A stretch of 64,000 nt of DNA. Origin: Shinella sp. (lineage in GTDB: Bacteria > Pseudomonadota > Alphaproteobacteria > Rhizobiales > Rhizobiaceae). The notes under the pieces were generated by a model. It saw only the letters and a program-made list of their open reading frames with translations, ran no database searches and was not told the origin of the DNA. The DNA lies in NCBI GenBank assembly GCA_003248775.1, contig QFQX01000013.1, positions 48,266 through 112,265 of the forward strand, in the 5' to 3' direction. The translations under genes were made by a program, and so were the position numbers. This document shows positions 34,692 through 43,908 of the stretch, in pieces; positions within the stretch are counted from its first letter, which is position 1, and every line of letters starts with the position of its first letter.

Positions 34692-34741
34692 ATGATTTCC
34701 TTAATTTGCCGTCATTCGACGAACACATTGAGGACATTAAA

Positions 34742-35356
34742 ATGACGATTTCACGCCGAGGTCTGCTGATTGGATTGCCGCTCTTCGTGGCTGGTTGCCA
34801 GTCGGTTCCGAACCAGCAGGCGATGTATGGAGATCGTCCGGAAGAGCCTCATCCACTGAAGCAGATCCCGATCGACAAGATCAAGCCCGAACTGCGCCGG
34901 CAGGAAGTAGCCTACGCAACCACGGAAGCCGCTGGCACCGTGGTGGTCGATACGCCGGCCCGCCGCCTTTATTACGTTCTGGGCGAGGGGCGCGCCATGC
35001 GTTACGGTGTCGGCGTCGGCCGTAATGGCTATGCGCTGGCCGGAACCGCCTATATCGGCCGCAAGGCCGAATGGCCGACATGGACCCCGACCGCCAATAT
35101 GCTTCGCCGCGATCCGGAAAAGAACATGAAATATGCCGGCGGCCTGCCGGGCGGCATCAATAATCCGCTTGGCGCTCGCGCCATCTATCTCTACCGCGGC
35201 GGTAACGACACCATGTTCCGCCTCCATGGCACCAACCAGCCATGGTCGATCGGCGAGGCGATGTCGTCCGGTTGCGTGCGCATGATGAACCACGACGTCA
35301 TCGATCTCTATGAGCGCGTCAAGGTCGGCGGTCGGGTCGTCGTCATGCAGGCCTGA
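34742..35356 (+). CDS. L,D-transpeptidase (YkuD), Tat-type lipoprotein
   Basis: A 204-residue cell-wall enzyme that makes 3-3 cross-links in peptidoglycan or attaches proteins to it. The N-terminus has twin Arg in TISRRGLLIGLPLFVAG followed by a lipobox Cys (VAGC), so it should be exported by Tat and lipidated. The catalytic domain has HGTNQPWS and SSGCVRM (Cys nucleophile), the standard YkuD pattern. ATG 34742 follows GAGGAC. A CtrA-type box lies upstream, suggesting cell-cycle control of wall remodelling. Confidence 0.92.
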   Translation: MTISRRGLLIGLPLFVAGCQSVPNQQAMYGDRPEEPHPLKQIPIDKIKPELRRQEVAYATTEAAGTVVVDTPARRLYYVLGEGRAMRYGVGVGRNGYALAGTAYIGRKAEWPTWTPTANMLRRDPEKNMKYAGGLPGGINNPLGARAIYLYRGGNDTMFRLHGTNQPWSIGEAMSSGCVRMMNHDVIDLYERVKVGGRVVVMQA

Positions 35357-35368
35357 GGGCTGAAACCA

Positions 35369-36274
35369 TCAGGAACGACGCGAGAGGATGCCGGTGGAAA
35401 GAAGTACGCCGGCTCCAGTGACCAGTGTTGCGGCAATCGTCAGTGCGCCGAGAGGTTCTGCGAGCAGAATTGCGCCACCGAGCGCGGCGGCAATCGGCGT
35501 GACGGCGGTGTAGGCGGCGGCCTGTGTGCCGCCGAGCGCCCTGACGGCATTGCCATAGAGGATGGTCGCCAGCAGGCCTGACAACAGGCCCTGTGTCACC
35601 ATCTGCAGGCCGGTCTCGCTGATTGGAGCCTCCAGCAGATGCGTGCCTAAAAAGGGGATGAGTGCAAGGTTGATGATCGTCGACCAGACGCAGATCAGCG
35701 CGCCGCCCTCATAGGCCGAAAGCCCCGAATGGCGGAAGGCGTGGGTGTAGACGGCCCAGAGCGCCGCACCGATTGGCAGGATGACATAGCTCTTCCAGCT
35801 CAACGCGCCGGTCGAAAGACTGCCGAGCAGCAGAAGCACGCCGCCGCAGAAGATTGCGGCCATTCCGAGCCGGCGCATGCGGTCCGGCCTTTCTCCAAGC
35901 AGCACGACGCCGATCAACGCGACCGCGAGAGGCATGACGCCAGGCAGCAGGACACCCGCAGCCGATGCCGGCGTCGCCTTCATGCCGAAGGCGACCACCT
36001 GAAAGAACGGTGCGCCGGAGCCCAGAACCATCAGGATCAGCGGCAGCTTTGGCGTCTTTTTCGGCCAGAGCCCCGTCTTCAACCAGACAGGGGCAAGCAC
36101 CAGAGCCGGTATGCCGTATCGCAGCAGGCTGAGATCGACGGAGGAAAGCGAAGTGCCGACACTGTGGCGCGTCGAGATCAGCCACGCGGCCCAGATCAGA
36201 ACCACCGAAAGCGCGGATATGGCTCCGAGGCCTGCTGAAAGCGGAGGTCGGGTGGCGGTGCTGACGGTGGTCAT
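35369..36274 (-). CDS. DMT-superfamily transporter (EamA type)
   Basis: A 301-residue inner-membrane transporter with ten hydrophobic segments. The second half carries LSAYEGGALICVWSTIINL and the NAVRALGGTQAAAYTAV loop usual for EamA exporters. ATG 36274 follows GGAGAG. It is divergent from the Lrp-type regulator gene, which probably controls export of an amino acid or similar metabolite. Confidence 0.9.
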   Translation of the reverse strand: MTTVSTATRPPLSAGLGAISALSVVLIWAAWLISTRHSVGTSLSSVDLSLLRYGIPALVLAPVWLKTGLWPKKTPKLPLILMVLGSGAPFFQVVAFGMKATPASAAGVLLPGVMPLAVALIGVVLLGERPDRMRRLGMAAIFCGGVLLLLGSLSTGALSWKSYVILPIGAALWAVYTHAFRHSGLSAYEGGALICVWSTIINLALIPFLGTHLLEAPISETGLQMVTQGLLSGLLATILYGNAVRALGGTQAAAYTAVTPIAAALGGAILLAEPLGALTIAATLVTGAGVLLSTGILSRRS

Positions 36275-36351
36275 GGGGGACTCTCCTGATGCGATGCATG
36301 AGGATAGCGCCATATGGACGGGTGGATCCTTGCCATTTGTGCTTGTCGAGT

Positions 36352-36392
36352 CCACTATATTGGCAGAAAATTGCGATATGAAGCTATAGTGG
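36352..36392. promoter_or_regulatory. Inverted repeat in the Lrp/EamA divergent gap
   Basis: CCACTATA (36352-36359) and TATAGTGG (36385-36392) are exact complements with 25 bases between, ending eight bases before the Lrp start codon. This fits an autoregulatory Lrp operator also covering the divergent transporter promoter. Confidence 0.65.
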
Positions 36393-36400
36393 TGGTAAAT

Positions 36401-36877
36401 ATGCCAAAACTCGATAAATTTGATCTGGCGATCCTTGAGGCCCTGCAGCAGGACGCCCGAGCAACCAATGTCGAGATTGCCGAGCGAGTGAACCTCTCGC
36501 CTTCGCCCTGCCTTCGCCGGATACGGTTACTGGAGGAGAGCGGTGTCATTCGCGGCTATCGCGCCGATATCGATCGGGGAACGGTCGGGCTGGATCTTAC
36601 AGTCTTCGTGACCTTCAAGGTCGCCCATCACACACGGGAACATGCTCATGCCTTCCAGCAGGCGCTCCAGGCGCTGCCTGAGGTCGTCGGCTGCTACATG
36701 ATCTCGGGGAATTCCGATTTTCTGGCTGAAGTGGTGGTCGAAAACCTCGCGGCCTACGAGGCGCTGCTGACCGACAAGTTGCTTGTCCTGCCGCATGTGA
36801 CCGACATCCAGTCGAATTTCGCGATCCGCGGCGTCAAGACGAGCGGACCGCTGAAACTGCCGGCGGCGAAGAACTAG
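36401..36877 (+). CDS. Lrp/AsnC-family regulator
   Basis: A 158-residue regulator with an N-terminal helix-turn-helix (NVEIAERVNLSPSPCLRRIR) and the C-terminal ligand-binding RAM domain (VVGCYMISGNSDFLAEVVV). Chosen start ATG 36401, eight bases after an inverted repeat. Divergent from the EamA gene, so likely senses an amino acid and controls its export. Confidence 0.92.
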   Translation: MPKLDKFDLAILEALQQDARATNVEIAERVNLSPSPCLRRIRLLEESGVIRGYRADIDRGTVGLDLTVFVTFKVAHHTREHAHAFQQALQALPEVVGCYMISGNSDFLAEVVVENLAAYEALLTDKLLVLPHVTDIQSNFAIRGVKTSGPLKLPAAKN

Positions 36878-36901
36878 CCCCGCCGCCTTATCTACTTTGC
36901 C

Positions 36902-37918
36902 TCAAAAGCCCTCCAGCACGACCTTGCCGGTTGTGCGGCCGCTCTCGATGAGCGCGTGGGCCTTCTTGAGGTTTTCGGCGTTGATGGCCCCGAGCGTCTG
37001 CGAAAGGGTCGTGCGGATCTTGCCCGCATCGACGAGATCGGCGACGTGGTTGAGGAGCCTATGCTGCTCGATCATGTCGGCGGTCTGGTGTACGGGGCGG
37101 GCGAACATCATCTCCCAGTGAACGGAGACGGCCTTGCCCTTGAAGGGCATGATGTCATAGCCGTCCTTCATGTCGTCGATCAGCACCACGCGGCCCTGCG
37201 GCGCGATCAGTTCGGCGATCTGCAGGCGGTGCTGGGCGCTGCCGGTGACGGAGAACACGAAGGCCGGGGCGCCGATGCCAAGCGCCGCATATTCGGCGGC
37301 GAGCGGCTTCGAATGGTCGATCACATGATGGGCGCCGAGCGCCTTGGCCCATTCGGCGGATTCCGGTCGCGATGCGGTGGCGATCACGGTGAGGTCCGTC
37401 AGGCTGCGGGCAAGCTGGATGGCGATGGAGCCGACCCCGCCGGCACCGCCGGTGATCAGGATGGCATTGTTGGCGCCGGGCACCTTGTCGGCAACCTTTA
37501 GCCGGTGAAAGATCGATTCATAGGCCGTGATTGCGGTGAGCGGCAGGGCAGCCGCTTCGGCAAAGTCGAGCGAGGAGGGCATCCGCCCGACGATCCGTTC
37601 GTCGACCAGATGAAACTCGCTGTCGGTGCCGGGCCGGTTGATCGCGCCGGCATAGAACACCTTGTCGCCGGGCTTGAACAGCGTGACCTTTTCTCCGACC
37701 GCCTTTACGACGCCTGCCGCGTCAAAGCCGAGGATGCGGTATTCGCCTTCCGGAGGCGTGGCGCCCGCGCGGACCTTGGTGTCGACCGGGTTGACGGATA
37801 CGGCCTTGACCTCGACCAGCAGGTCGTGACCGGCTGCGACGGGTTCGGGCAGGGTGATGTCGAGAAGGGAAGCGTCGGCCGAGATGGGGCCAGACTTCAG
37901 ATAACCGACTGCGCGCAT
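36902..37918 (-). CDS. Zinc-type alcohol dehydrogenase/quinone oxidoreductase family protein
   Basis: A 338-residue medium-chain dehydrogenase/reductase: GroES-like N-terminus (KAVSVNPVDTKVRAGAT) and an NADPH-binding fold (ILITGGAGGVGSIAIQLA). The Cys/His zinc ligands of true alcohol dehydrogenases are not seen, so quinone or enoyl reductase-like chemistry is more probable. ATG 37918 follows AAGGAGA. Divergent from an HxlR regulator gene; such pairs often answer to electrophiles or quinones. Confidence 0.9.
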   Translation of the reverse strand: MRAVGYLKSGPISADASLLDITLPEPVAAGHDLLVEVKAVSVNPVDTKVRAGATPPEGEYRILGFDAAGVVKAVGEKVTLFKPGDKVFYAGAINRPGTDSEFHLVDERIVGRMPSSLDFAEAAALPLTAITAYESIFHRLKVADKVPGANNAILITGGAGGVGSIAIQLARSLTDLTVIATASRPESAEWAKALGAHHVIDHSKPLAAEYAALGIGAPAFVFSVTGSAQHRLQIAELIAPQGRVVLIDDMKDGYDIMPFKGKAVSVHWEMMFARPVHQTADMIEQHRLLNHVADLVDAGKIRTTLSQTLGAINAENLKKAHALIESGRTTGKVVLEGF

Positions 37919-38019
37919 GGAAATCTCCTTGGGATTGTGAGCACGCCATTCAATTGATACATATGTTCTGACTTCGCAAGAATGCACATTTTCTGTCCGT
38001 AGAGACATAAAATGTAGGT

Positions 38020-38037
38020 AGTATCAAAAAGGATACT
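38020..38037. promoter_or_regulatory. Inverted repeat just upstream of the HxlR gene
   Basis: AGTATC (38020-38025) and GATACT (38032-38037), separated by AAAAAG, end a few bases before the HxlR start codon at 38042. The place and shape suit an HxlR operator. Confidence 0.5.
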
Positions 38038-38041
38038 GTAG

Positions 38042-38464
38042 ATGTCCCGACCCCGCGCCAAGCTCACCAACAATTTTCCCGGCTGCCCGGTGGAATCCAC
38101 GCTCAGTTTTCTGGATGGAAAATGGAAGGGCGTTATCCTCTATCATCTGATCACCAGCGGTACGCTGCGCTTCTCGGAACTGCAGCGCAAGCTGCAGAGC
38201 ATCACCCAGCGCATGCTGACCAAGCAGTTGAGGGAACTGGAAGAGAGCGGCATCGTCACGCGCACGGTTTTCCCGGTCGTGCCGCCGCGGGTCGATTACA
38301 GCCTGACGCCGCTCGGTCTCAGTCTGGAACCGGTCATCCTGGCGCTCGAGCAATGGGGGCAGCGCCACGTCGTCTGCCGCAACGGCGCGAAATACGCGGT
38401 CGCGCCGGACGATCCGTCAAAGGAAGTGGAATTGAAGCGGCCGGAGGAACTGACCGCCGCCTGA
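38042..38464 (+). CDS. HxlR-family regulator
   Basis: A 140-residue winged-helix regulator with the family signature CPVESTLSFLDGKWKGVILY and RFSELQRKLQSITQRMLTKQ. HxlR proteins often use a Cys to sense aldehydes or quinones; Cys near the start (GCPVE) fits. Divergent from the oxidoreductase gene, its likely target. Its stop is within a hairpin shared with the convergent MFS gene. Confidence 0.92.
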   Translation: MSRPRAKLTNNFPGCPVESTLSFLDGKWKGVILYHLITSGTLRFSELQRKLQSITQRMLTKQLRELEESGIVTRTVFPVVPPRVDYSLTPLGLSLEPVILALEQWGQRHVVCRNGAKYAVAPDDPSKEVELKRPEELTAA

Positions 38465-38482
38465 TCGCGCTGCGATCAGGCG
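38458..38482. terminator. Hairpin covering the stops of the HxlR and MFS genes
   Basis: CGCCTGATCGC (38458-38468) and GCGATCAGGCG (38472-38482) form an 11-bp perfect stem with a three-base loop. The HxlR stop (38462-38464) and the MFS stop (38476-38478) both lie inside it. Confidence 0.7.
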
Positions 38483-39717
38483 TTCGCCTGCGCAGTCGCT
38501 GGCGCCTTCCGCTCCAGCGCAATCGAGATCAGGAAGACCACGAGGCCCAGCAGCGAAAGCGCCGAGCCGACATAGCCGGTGGCGCCGTAACCATAGCCAT
38601 TGGCGATCACGAGGCCGCCGAGCCATGCTCCAAGCGCGTTGGCGATGTTGAAGGCGGAGTGATTGGAAGCGGCGGCAAGCGTCTGGGCATCGGCCGCGAC
38701 ATCCATCAGGCGGGTCTGGACCGCCGGGCAGGCGGCAAAGCCGCAGCCGGTGAGGAAGACGCAGATGCACAGCATCACCGGATTGGCCGCCGTCAGCGAG
38801 AAGATCGCCATCAGCACCACGTTGAATGCCAGCATGCAGCCGATCGTGCCCTTCAGCGAATAATCGGCCATGCGGGATCCCGCGATGTTGCCGACATTCA
38901 TGCCGATGCCGAACAGCGCCAGAACGACCGCCACCATGCTGGTCGGCATGCCGGCGGTATCGGTGGTGGTCTTGGCAATATAGCTGAAGATCGAGAACAT
39001 GCCGCCGAAGCCGACAGCGGCAACCGCGAGCGTCAGCCAGACCTGCAGGCGGCCGAATGCGCCGAGTTCACGCCGGATGCTCGCACCCTCCGCAACCTTG
39101 TCCTTCGGCAGGTAGAGCGCGATCAGCAACACGGTCAGTGCGCCGATGGCGCCGACCATGAAGAAGGCCGAGCGCCAGCTCATCTGTTGGCCGATAAAGG
39201 TCGCGATCGGCGTGCCGATGAGGGTGGCGATGGTGAGGCCGAGCATGACGCGTCCGACGGCGCGCGCGCGCCGATGCGGCGGCACCATGGAAGCCGCGAC
39301 AAGGGCCGCCACGCCGAAATAGGCGCCGTGCGGCAGGCCGGTGATGAAGCGCAGTGTCGTGAAGCTCCAGAAACCGGGAGCCAGCGCCGACAGGATATTG
39401 CCGAGGGCAAACACGCCCATGAGGGCGAGCAGCAGTGTCTTGCGGGGCAGCTTCGCCGCCAGCACAGCGATGATCGGCGCGCCGACGACGACACCGAGCG
39501 CATAGGCCGTAATCACCCTGCCTGCATCGGGAACGCTGACGCCGTAGGTCGTTGCCACATCCGGCAGCAGGCCCATGATGACGAATTCGCCGGTGCCGAT
39601 ACCGAAGCCACCGGCGGCAAGTGCAATCTCGATCAGCAATATCATCATCGGCGTCAAGGCAGGCAAAGCCTGTTCGCGGCTGGATGACGAGGAGGGCAGG
39701 GCGGTACAGTCGGTCAT
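38476..39717 (-). CDS. MFS transporter, AraJ/YdhP-like
   Basis: A 413-residue twelve-segment transporter of the DHA1 branch. Signatures: GTGEFVIMGLLPDVATTYGV in segment 1 and GLPHGAYFGVAALVAAS in segment 4. Family members export sugars or drugs. ATG 39717 is preceded by AAGGTGG. Converges with the HxlR gene but is not clearly in its control. Confidence 0.9.
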   Translation of the reverse strand: MTDCTALPSSSSSREQALPALTPMMILLIEIALAAGGFGIGTGEFVIMGLLPDVATTYGVSVPDAGRVITAYALGVVVGAPIIAVLAAKLPRKTLLLALMGVFALGNILSALAPGFWSFTTLRFITGLPHGAYFGVAALVAASMVPPHRRARAVGRVMLGLTIATLIGTPIATFIGQQMSWRSAFFMVGAIGALTVLLIALYLPKDKVAEGASIRRELGAFGRLQVWLTLAVAAVGFGGMFSIFSYIAKTTTDTAGMPTSMVAVVLALFGIGMNVGNIAGSRMADYSLKGTIGCMLAFNVVLMAIFSLTAANPVMLCICVFLTGCGFAACPAVQTRLMDVAADAQTLAAASNHSAFNIANALGAWLGGLVIANGYGYGATGYVGSALSLLGLVVFLISIALERKAPATAQANA

Positions 39718-39985
39718 GGAGCCACCTTCAACGGACAACGGGTCGCGGTCCTGTCAACGGAGATGAAATTGGAGGGTGAGAGACGGCCGGGAAATGCGAC
39801 ACTTCTCTGCAAATGTGATTTGATACTTATCATGCATTTGTGCGTTGCCGCAAAGGCCTTTCGCGCTGTGGCTTGAATTTTGCTCGCCGTCTCCCGATTT
39901 CTCGTTTGACAAGAAACCATTGGCTCGCATGCGCGTTGGAACCCGATGGTGGGCCGCACGCCGGGCAGACAGCAATCGAGGGAAA

Positions 39986-40891
39986 ATGAAGGTCAGGGCA
40001 GTCTTCAATCGGGATGGCGGTACGTTCAGGACCACCGACATGAAAGAGTATTGCGCCCGCGCGAACGAGGTGTTTCATGCTGCCGGCCACGAAATCGAAT
40101 GCAGTGTCGTCGCGGGGCGTGATGTGCTCGACGCCTTGCAACGCGCCGCCAGCGAACCGGGCGTGGAAGCTCTGGTCGCAGGCGGCGGCGATGGCACGAT
40201 TTCAGCCGCCGCGGCGACTGCCTGGAAGGCCGGTCTGCCACTTGGTGTCATTCCCGCCGGCACGATGAACCTGTTTGCCCGCTCGCTGAAGGTTCCGCTC
40301 GATATCCGTGCGGCACTTCCCGCGCTGGCGGCGGGAACGGTTCAGTCGGTCGATATCTCGACAGCCAATGGGAAGCCCTTCGTCCATCAGTTTTCCGCCG
40401 GCATGCACGCCCGTATGGTGCGCATGCGCAACTCGATGAGCTACGCTTCCCGCTTCGGAAAGATGCGGGCGAGCATGCGCGCGGCTCTGGGCGTCATGTT
40501 GCGACCTTCGCGTTTCGAGGTGATCTTCGACATCGACCACGATGGCCGCCGCGATCATCGCGAGGTGTCGGCGATCTCGGTCTCCAACAATCCTTTCGGT
40601 AACAACCCGCTGTTCTTTGCCGACGACCTGACGAGCGGCAAACTCGGCGTCTACCTTACCGATCCCGTGGGGCCGTTGGGTGTCGTGAAACTGGCGGTCG
40701 ATATCCTGCGCGGGCGGATGAAGGACAACGAGGCCGTCACCGCTGCGACAGCCGAAGTCGTCAGGCTGCACTTTCCCAAGCGCCGCCATGGCGCGCTCTG
40801 CGTCATGGACGGCGAATTGCTGCACATGCCGCGCGATGTGGAACTGCGCCAGCATGCCGGCGAGCTGAAAGTGCTCGTGCCGGCTGTCTGA
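39986..40891 (+). CDS. Diacylglycerol kinase-family lipid kinase
   Basis: A 301-residue protein of the DAGK/sphingosine-kinase (YegS-like) family. The nucleotide site GGGDGTISAAAAT and the PAGTMNLFARSL motif are present, as is the NNPFGNNP-containing C-terminal domain. It would phosphorylate a lipid, probably diacylglycerol. ATG 39986 follows GAGGGAAA; a longer frame from 39845 is unlikely. Confidence 0.88.
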   Translation: MKVRAVFNRDGGTFRTTDMKEYCARANEVFHAAGHEIECSVVAGRDVLDALQRAASEPGVEALVAGGGDGTISAAAATAWKAGLPLGVIPAGTMNLFARSLKVPLDIRAALPALAAGTVQSVDISTANGKPFVHQFSAGMHARMVRMRNSMSYASRFGKMRASMRAALGVMLRPSRFEVIFDIDHDGRRDHREVSAISVSNNPFGNNPLFFADDLTSGKLGVYLTDPVGPLGVVKLAVDILRGRMKDNEAVTAATAEVVRLHFPKRRHGALCVMDGELLHMPRDVELRQHAGELKVLVPAV

Positions 40892-40912
40892 CGCAGTTGC
40901 CCATCCGTATTC

Positions 40913-42271
40913 TCAGATACGTGTCAGGTAAGTCTGGTAGTCGAAGCTCGAGACAGTGCGCAGGTAGGTCATGGCCTCCTTGCGCTTGGTGTCGCCGAAA
41001 ATCCGCTGGTATTCGGAGCCGAAGATATCGGCAATGAACGGCGAGGTCCTGAAACGATCGACCGCCGTCAGGAAGTCGTGGGTCAGGATCTCGGGGTTCT
41101 CCGGCGCGGCGTCGGGGCTGGTGACCGGACCCGGATCGAGTGTTTCGTCGAGACCGAGCAGCATGCCGCCAAGGATCGCCGCAAGCAGCAGGTAAGGGTT
41201 GGCATCAGCACCGGCGACGCGGTGCTCGATGCGGGCGGCGGGACCGTCCTTGTCGGGGATGCGGATCGCCGTACCGCGATTGCCGAAGCCCCAGTCGATC
41301 TTGTCGGGCGCAAACGAACCCGGCTGGAAGCGGCGGAAGGAATTGGCGAAGGGCGCAAAGACGAGCTGGGCTTCCTGCATGGTCTTCAGCATGCCGGCGG
41401 TAATCGACTTCAGCTTCACCGGATCGCCGCCCTTGGCGTCGAGGATGTTCTTGCCATCCTTATCGATGATCGACGCATGCACGTGCAGGCCGGAGCCCGC
41501 CTGATCGCCGTACGGCTTGGCCATGCAGGTGGCTTTCAGGCCATGACGGCGGGCGGCGAAATCGACAACCCGCTTCAGGTAGATGCAGTCGTCGGCCGCC
41601 GCCAGTGCATCGGGCCGGTGCAGGAGGTTGACTTCGAATTGGCCGGGGCCGAATTCGGCGGTGGTGGCATCGGCCGGCAGTTCCATCTCGTCGCAGTAGC
41701 GGCGCACCGTATCGAGATAGGCTTCCATCGCGGCGGTTGCGCGCATGTCGTAGAGCTGGAAGCCTTCGGCTTCCCCCTGCATCACCAGTTCCTTCGGCGG
41801 CATCGGCTTGCCGGTTTCGCGGAAGTCCGGCTGCACGACGTAGAATTCAAGTTCGGTCGCCACGACCGGGGTAAGACCACGTTCCTCGTAGCGCTTCAGC
41901 ACGTTGGCGAGGATTGCGCGCGGGCAGATGTAATGCGGGTTGCCGTCCAGCGTATGCATGGTGGCCAGCACCTGCTTCGAACCGGCCGGCCCCCAGGGAA
42001 GCGTGGTCAGCGAGCGCGTGTCGGCAACGCAGATGCCATCGGGATCGCCAAGGGTCAGCGAGATGCGGGTGATGTCGTCATTATCGTCGCCCCAGATGTC
42101 GAGAGACTGGGTGGAGGCCGGCAGGCGCACCGCATTTTTCCAGACTTTGTCCTCGGCCTTTATTGGGACCATCTTGCCGCGCAGGTCGCCGTTCATGCCG
42201 ACGAGCAGGACTTCGATGCGCGCAGACGGGTCGGCTGCGGAATTTGAGGCGGCCTTGGATAAATCTGTCAT
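40913..42271 (-). CDS. puuA: Glutamine synthetase-family protein, gamma-glutamylpolyamine synthetase type
   Basis: A 452-residue member of the glutamine synthetase family, of the PuuA branch by its substrate-site stretches (GSGLHVHASIIDKDG, ANSFRRFQPGSFAPDKIDWG, HRVAGADANPYLLLAAIL). Such enzymes ligate glutamate to putrescine or similar amines at the cost of ATP. It is divergent from a class III aminotransferase gene, the expected partner in polyamine breakdown. True GlnA is excluded by the sequence type and context. The symbol is by pathway context and is tentative. Confidence 0.85.
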   Translation of the reverse strand: MTDLSKAASNSAADPSARIEVLLVGMNGDLRGKMVPIKAEDKVWKNAVRLPASTQSLDIWGDDNDDITRISLTLGDPDGICVADTRSLTTLPWGPAGSKQVLATMHTLDGNPHYICPRAILANVLKRYEERGLTPVVATELEFYVVQPDFRETGKPMPPKELVMQGEAEGFQLYDMRATAAMEAYLDTVRRYCDEMELPADATTAEFGPGQFEVNLLHRPDALAAADDCIYLKRVVDFAARRHGLKATCMAKPYGDQAGSGLHVHASIIDKDGKNILDAKGGDPVKLKSITAGMLKTMQEAQLVFAPFANSFRRFQPGSFAPDKIDWGFGNRGTAIRIPDKDGPAARIEHRVAGADANPYLLLAAILGGMLLGLDETLDPGPVTSPDAAPENPEILTHDFLTAVDRFRTSPFIADIFGSEYQRIFGDTKRKEAMTYLRTVSSFDYQTYLTRI

Positions 42272-42477
42272 GAAAAATGCTTCTCGCTGGCGAATTTGAG
42301 GGACGATTTGGCCGCAGGAAGTGGGAAATCGACGCCCTTGCCAAACGCATTTTGGAAGGTCATGTTCGTAGCCGATAAACTTCCGCCTTTCAATCAGGCA
42401 AGGTAGACGACCCTGCGGACCAGCCTTTACGGGCTCATCCGGCTCGGTTGTTCGCGCTTGCTCCGGGGAATAACGAA
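42272..42477. other. Divergent promoter region of the polyamine pair
   Basis: About 200 bases between the two divergent genes. I see no distinct repeat. GGGGAATAA near 42465 is the ribosome site of the aminotransferase. Confidence 0.4.
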
Positions 42478-43848
42478 ATGACGATAACTGCTGCTGCCCT
42501 TTCCAATCTCGCCGCCATCGACGCCGCCCATCACCTGCATCCCTTCTCGGATATGAAGAAGCTGAATGCAGTCGGTACCAAGATCATCAACCGGGCCGAG
42601 GGCGTGCACATCTGGGATTCGAACGGCAAGCAGTATCTCGACGCCTTTGCCGGCCTGTGGTGCGTCAACGTCGGCTATGGCCGCAACTCCATCGCCGAGG
42701 CAGTCTATGCACAGATGCAGGAACTGCCCTATTACAACACCTTCTTCGGCACCACGACGCCGCCGGCCACGCTGCTCGCCCAGAAGATCGCAAGCGTCAC
42801 CGGTCCGACGCTGAAGCATGTCTTCTTCACCAATTCCGGTTCCGAGGCCTCCGATACCTGGTTCCGCATGGCGCGCGTCTACTGGAAGGCGCTGGGCCAT
42901 GAAACCAAGACGATGGTGATCGCCCGCAAGAACGCCTATCACGGCTCGACCGTTGCCGGCGCTTCGCTCGGTGGCATGAAGTGGATGCATGAGCAGGGCA
43001 ACCTGCCGATCCCCGGCATCGCCCATATCAACCAGCCCTACTGGTATGCCGAGGGCGGCGATCTTTCGCCTGAGGAATTCGGCCTCAAGGTTGCCAAGGA
43101 ACTCGAGGACAAGATCCTCGAACTCGGCGAGGAAAACGTCGCGGCCTTCGTTGCCGAACCGATCCAGGGCGCTGGCGGCGTCATCGTTCCGCCGTCCACC
43201 TACTGGCCGGAAATCAAGCGTATCGCCAAGAAGTACAACATCCTGCTGGTCGCCGACGAAGTCATCTGCGGCTTCGGCCGTCTCGGCACCTGGTTCGGCC
43301 ACCAGTATTACGATTTCGAGCCGGATCTTGCGCCGATCGCCAAGGGCCTGTCTTCCGGTTACCTGCCGATCGGCGGCGTGCTCGTTTCGGATCGCGTTGC
43401 CAAGGTCATGGTCGAGGAGTTGGGCGACTTCTACCACGGATACACCTATTCCGGTCATCCGGTTGCCGCAGCCGCAGCCATCGAGAACTTGCGCATCATC
43501 GAGGAAGAGCGGTTGGTCGAGCGTGTGCGCGATGACGTCGGTCCCTATCTCGCCCAGGCGCTTGCCTCGCTCGCAGATCACGACCTTGTCGGCGAAGCCG
43601 TCAGCGTCGGCCTGATGGGCGCGGTCCAGATCGCAGCCGACAAGTCGACCCGCCGTCGCTACTCCAAGCCTGACGATGTCGGCACGCTGGTGCGCAACCA
43701 ATGCGTCGCCGACGGCGTCATCCTGCGCGCCACCGGCGACCGTATGCTGTTCTCGCCGCCGCTCGTCATCTCCCGTTCGGAGATCGACCAGGCGGTCGAT
43801 ACGCTGCGCAAGGGTCTCGACTGGTTGAAGGACAACCACAAGGAATAA
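42478..43848 (+). CDS. Class III aminotransferase (putrescine/omega-amino type)
   Basis: A 456-residue PLP enzyme. Signatures: HVFFTNSGSEASDTWFRMAR, FVAEPIQGAGGVIVPP, LLVADEVICGFGRLGTWFG, and the PLP Lys in PIAKGLSSGYLPIGG. Class III enzymes of this type transfer amino groups from putrescine, beta-alanine or GABA to pyruvate or 2-oxoglutarate. Next to the PuuA-like gene, a polyamine-catabolic role is likely. ATG 42478 preferred to 42448. A terminator follows. Confidence 0.93.
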   Translation: MTITAAALSNLAAIDAAHHLHPFSDMKKLNAVGTKIINRAEGVHIWDSNGKQYLDAFAGLWCVNVGYGRNSIAEAVYAQMQELPYYNTFFGTTTPPATLLAQKIASVTGPTLKHVFFTNSGSEASDTWFRMARVYWKALGHETKTMVIARKNAYHGSTVAGASLGGMKWMHEQGNLPIPGIAHINQPYWYAEGGDLSPEEFGLKVAKELEDKILELGEENVAAFVAEPIQGAGGVIVPPSTYWPEIKRIAKKYNILLVADEVICGFGRLGTWFGHQYYDFEPDLAPIAKGLSSGYLPIGGVLVSDRVAKVMVEELGDFYHGYTYSGHPVAAAAAIENLRIIEEERLVERVRDDVGPYLAQALASLADHDLVGEAVSVGLMGAVQIAADKSTRRRYSKPDDVGTLVRNQCVADGVILRATGDRMLFSPPLVISRSEIDQAVDTLRKGLDWLKDNHKE

Positions 43849-43857
43849 ACTGATAGC

Positions 43858-43886
43858 AAAAAGGCCGGCGTTTCGCCGGCCTTTTT
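43858..43886. terminator. Bidirectional terminator
   Basis: AAGGCCGGC (43861-43869) pairs with GCCGGCCTT (43875-43883), with an A-run before and T-run after; it serves the aminotransferase (plus) and the DUF2218 gene (minus). Confidence 0.92.
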
Positions 43887-43908
43887 CATCTTGCTGGCCA
43901 CTGATCGC

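Noticed and set aside
38122..39687. 521-residue open frame across the HxlR and MFS genes
   Set aside because: It runs through two genes with clear signatures; its sequence is Arg/His/Gln-rich and low in structure.
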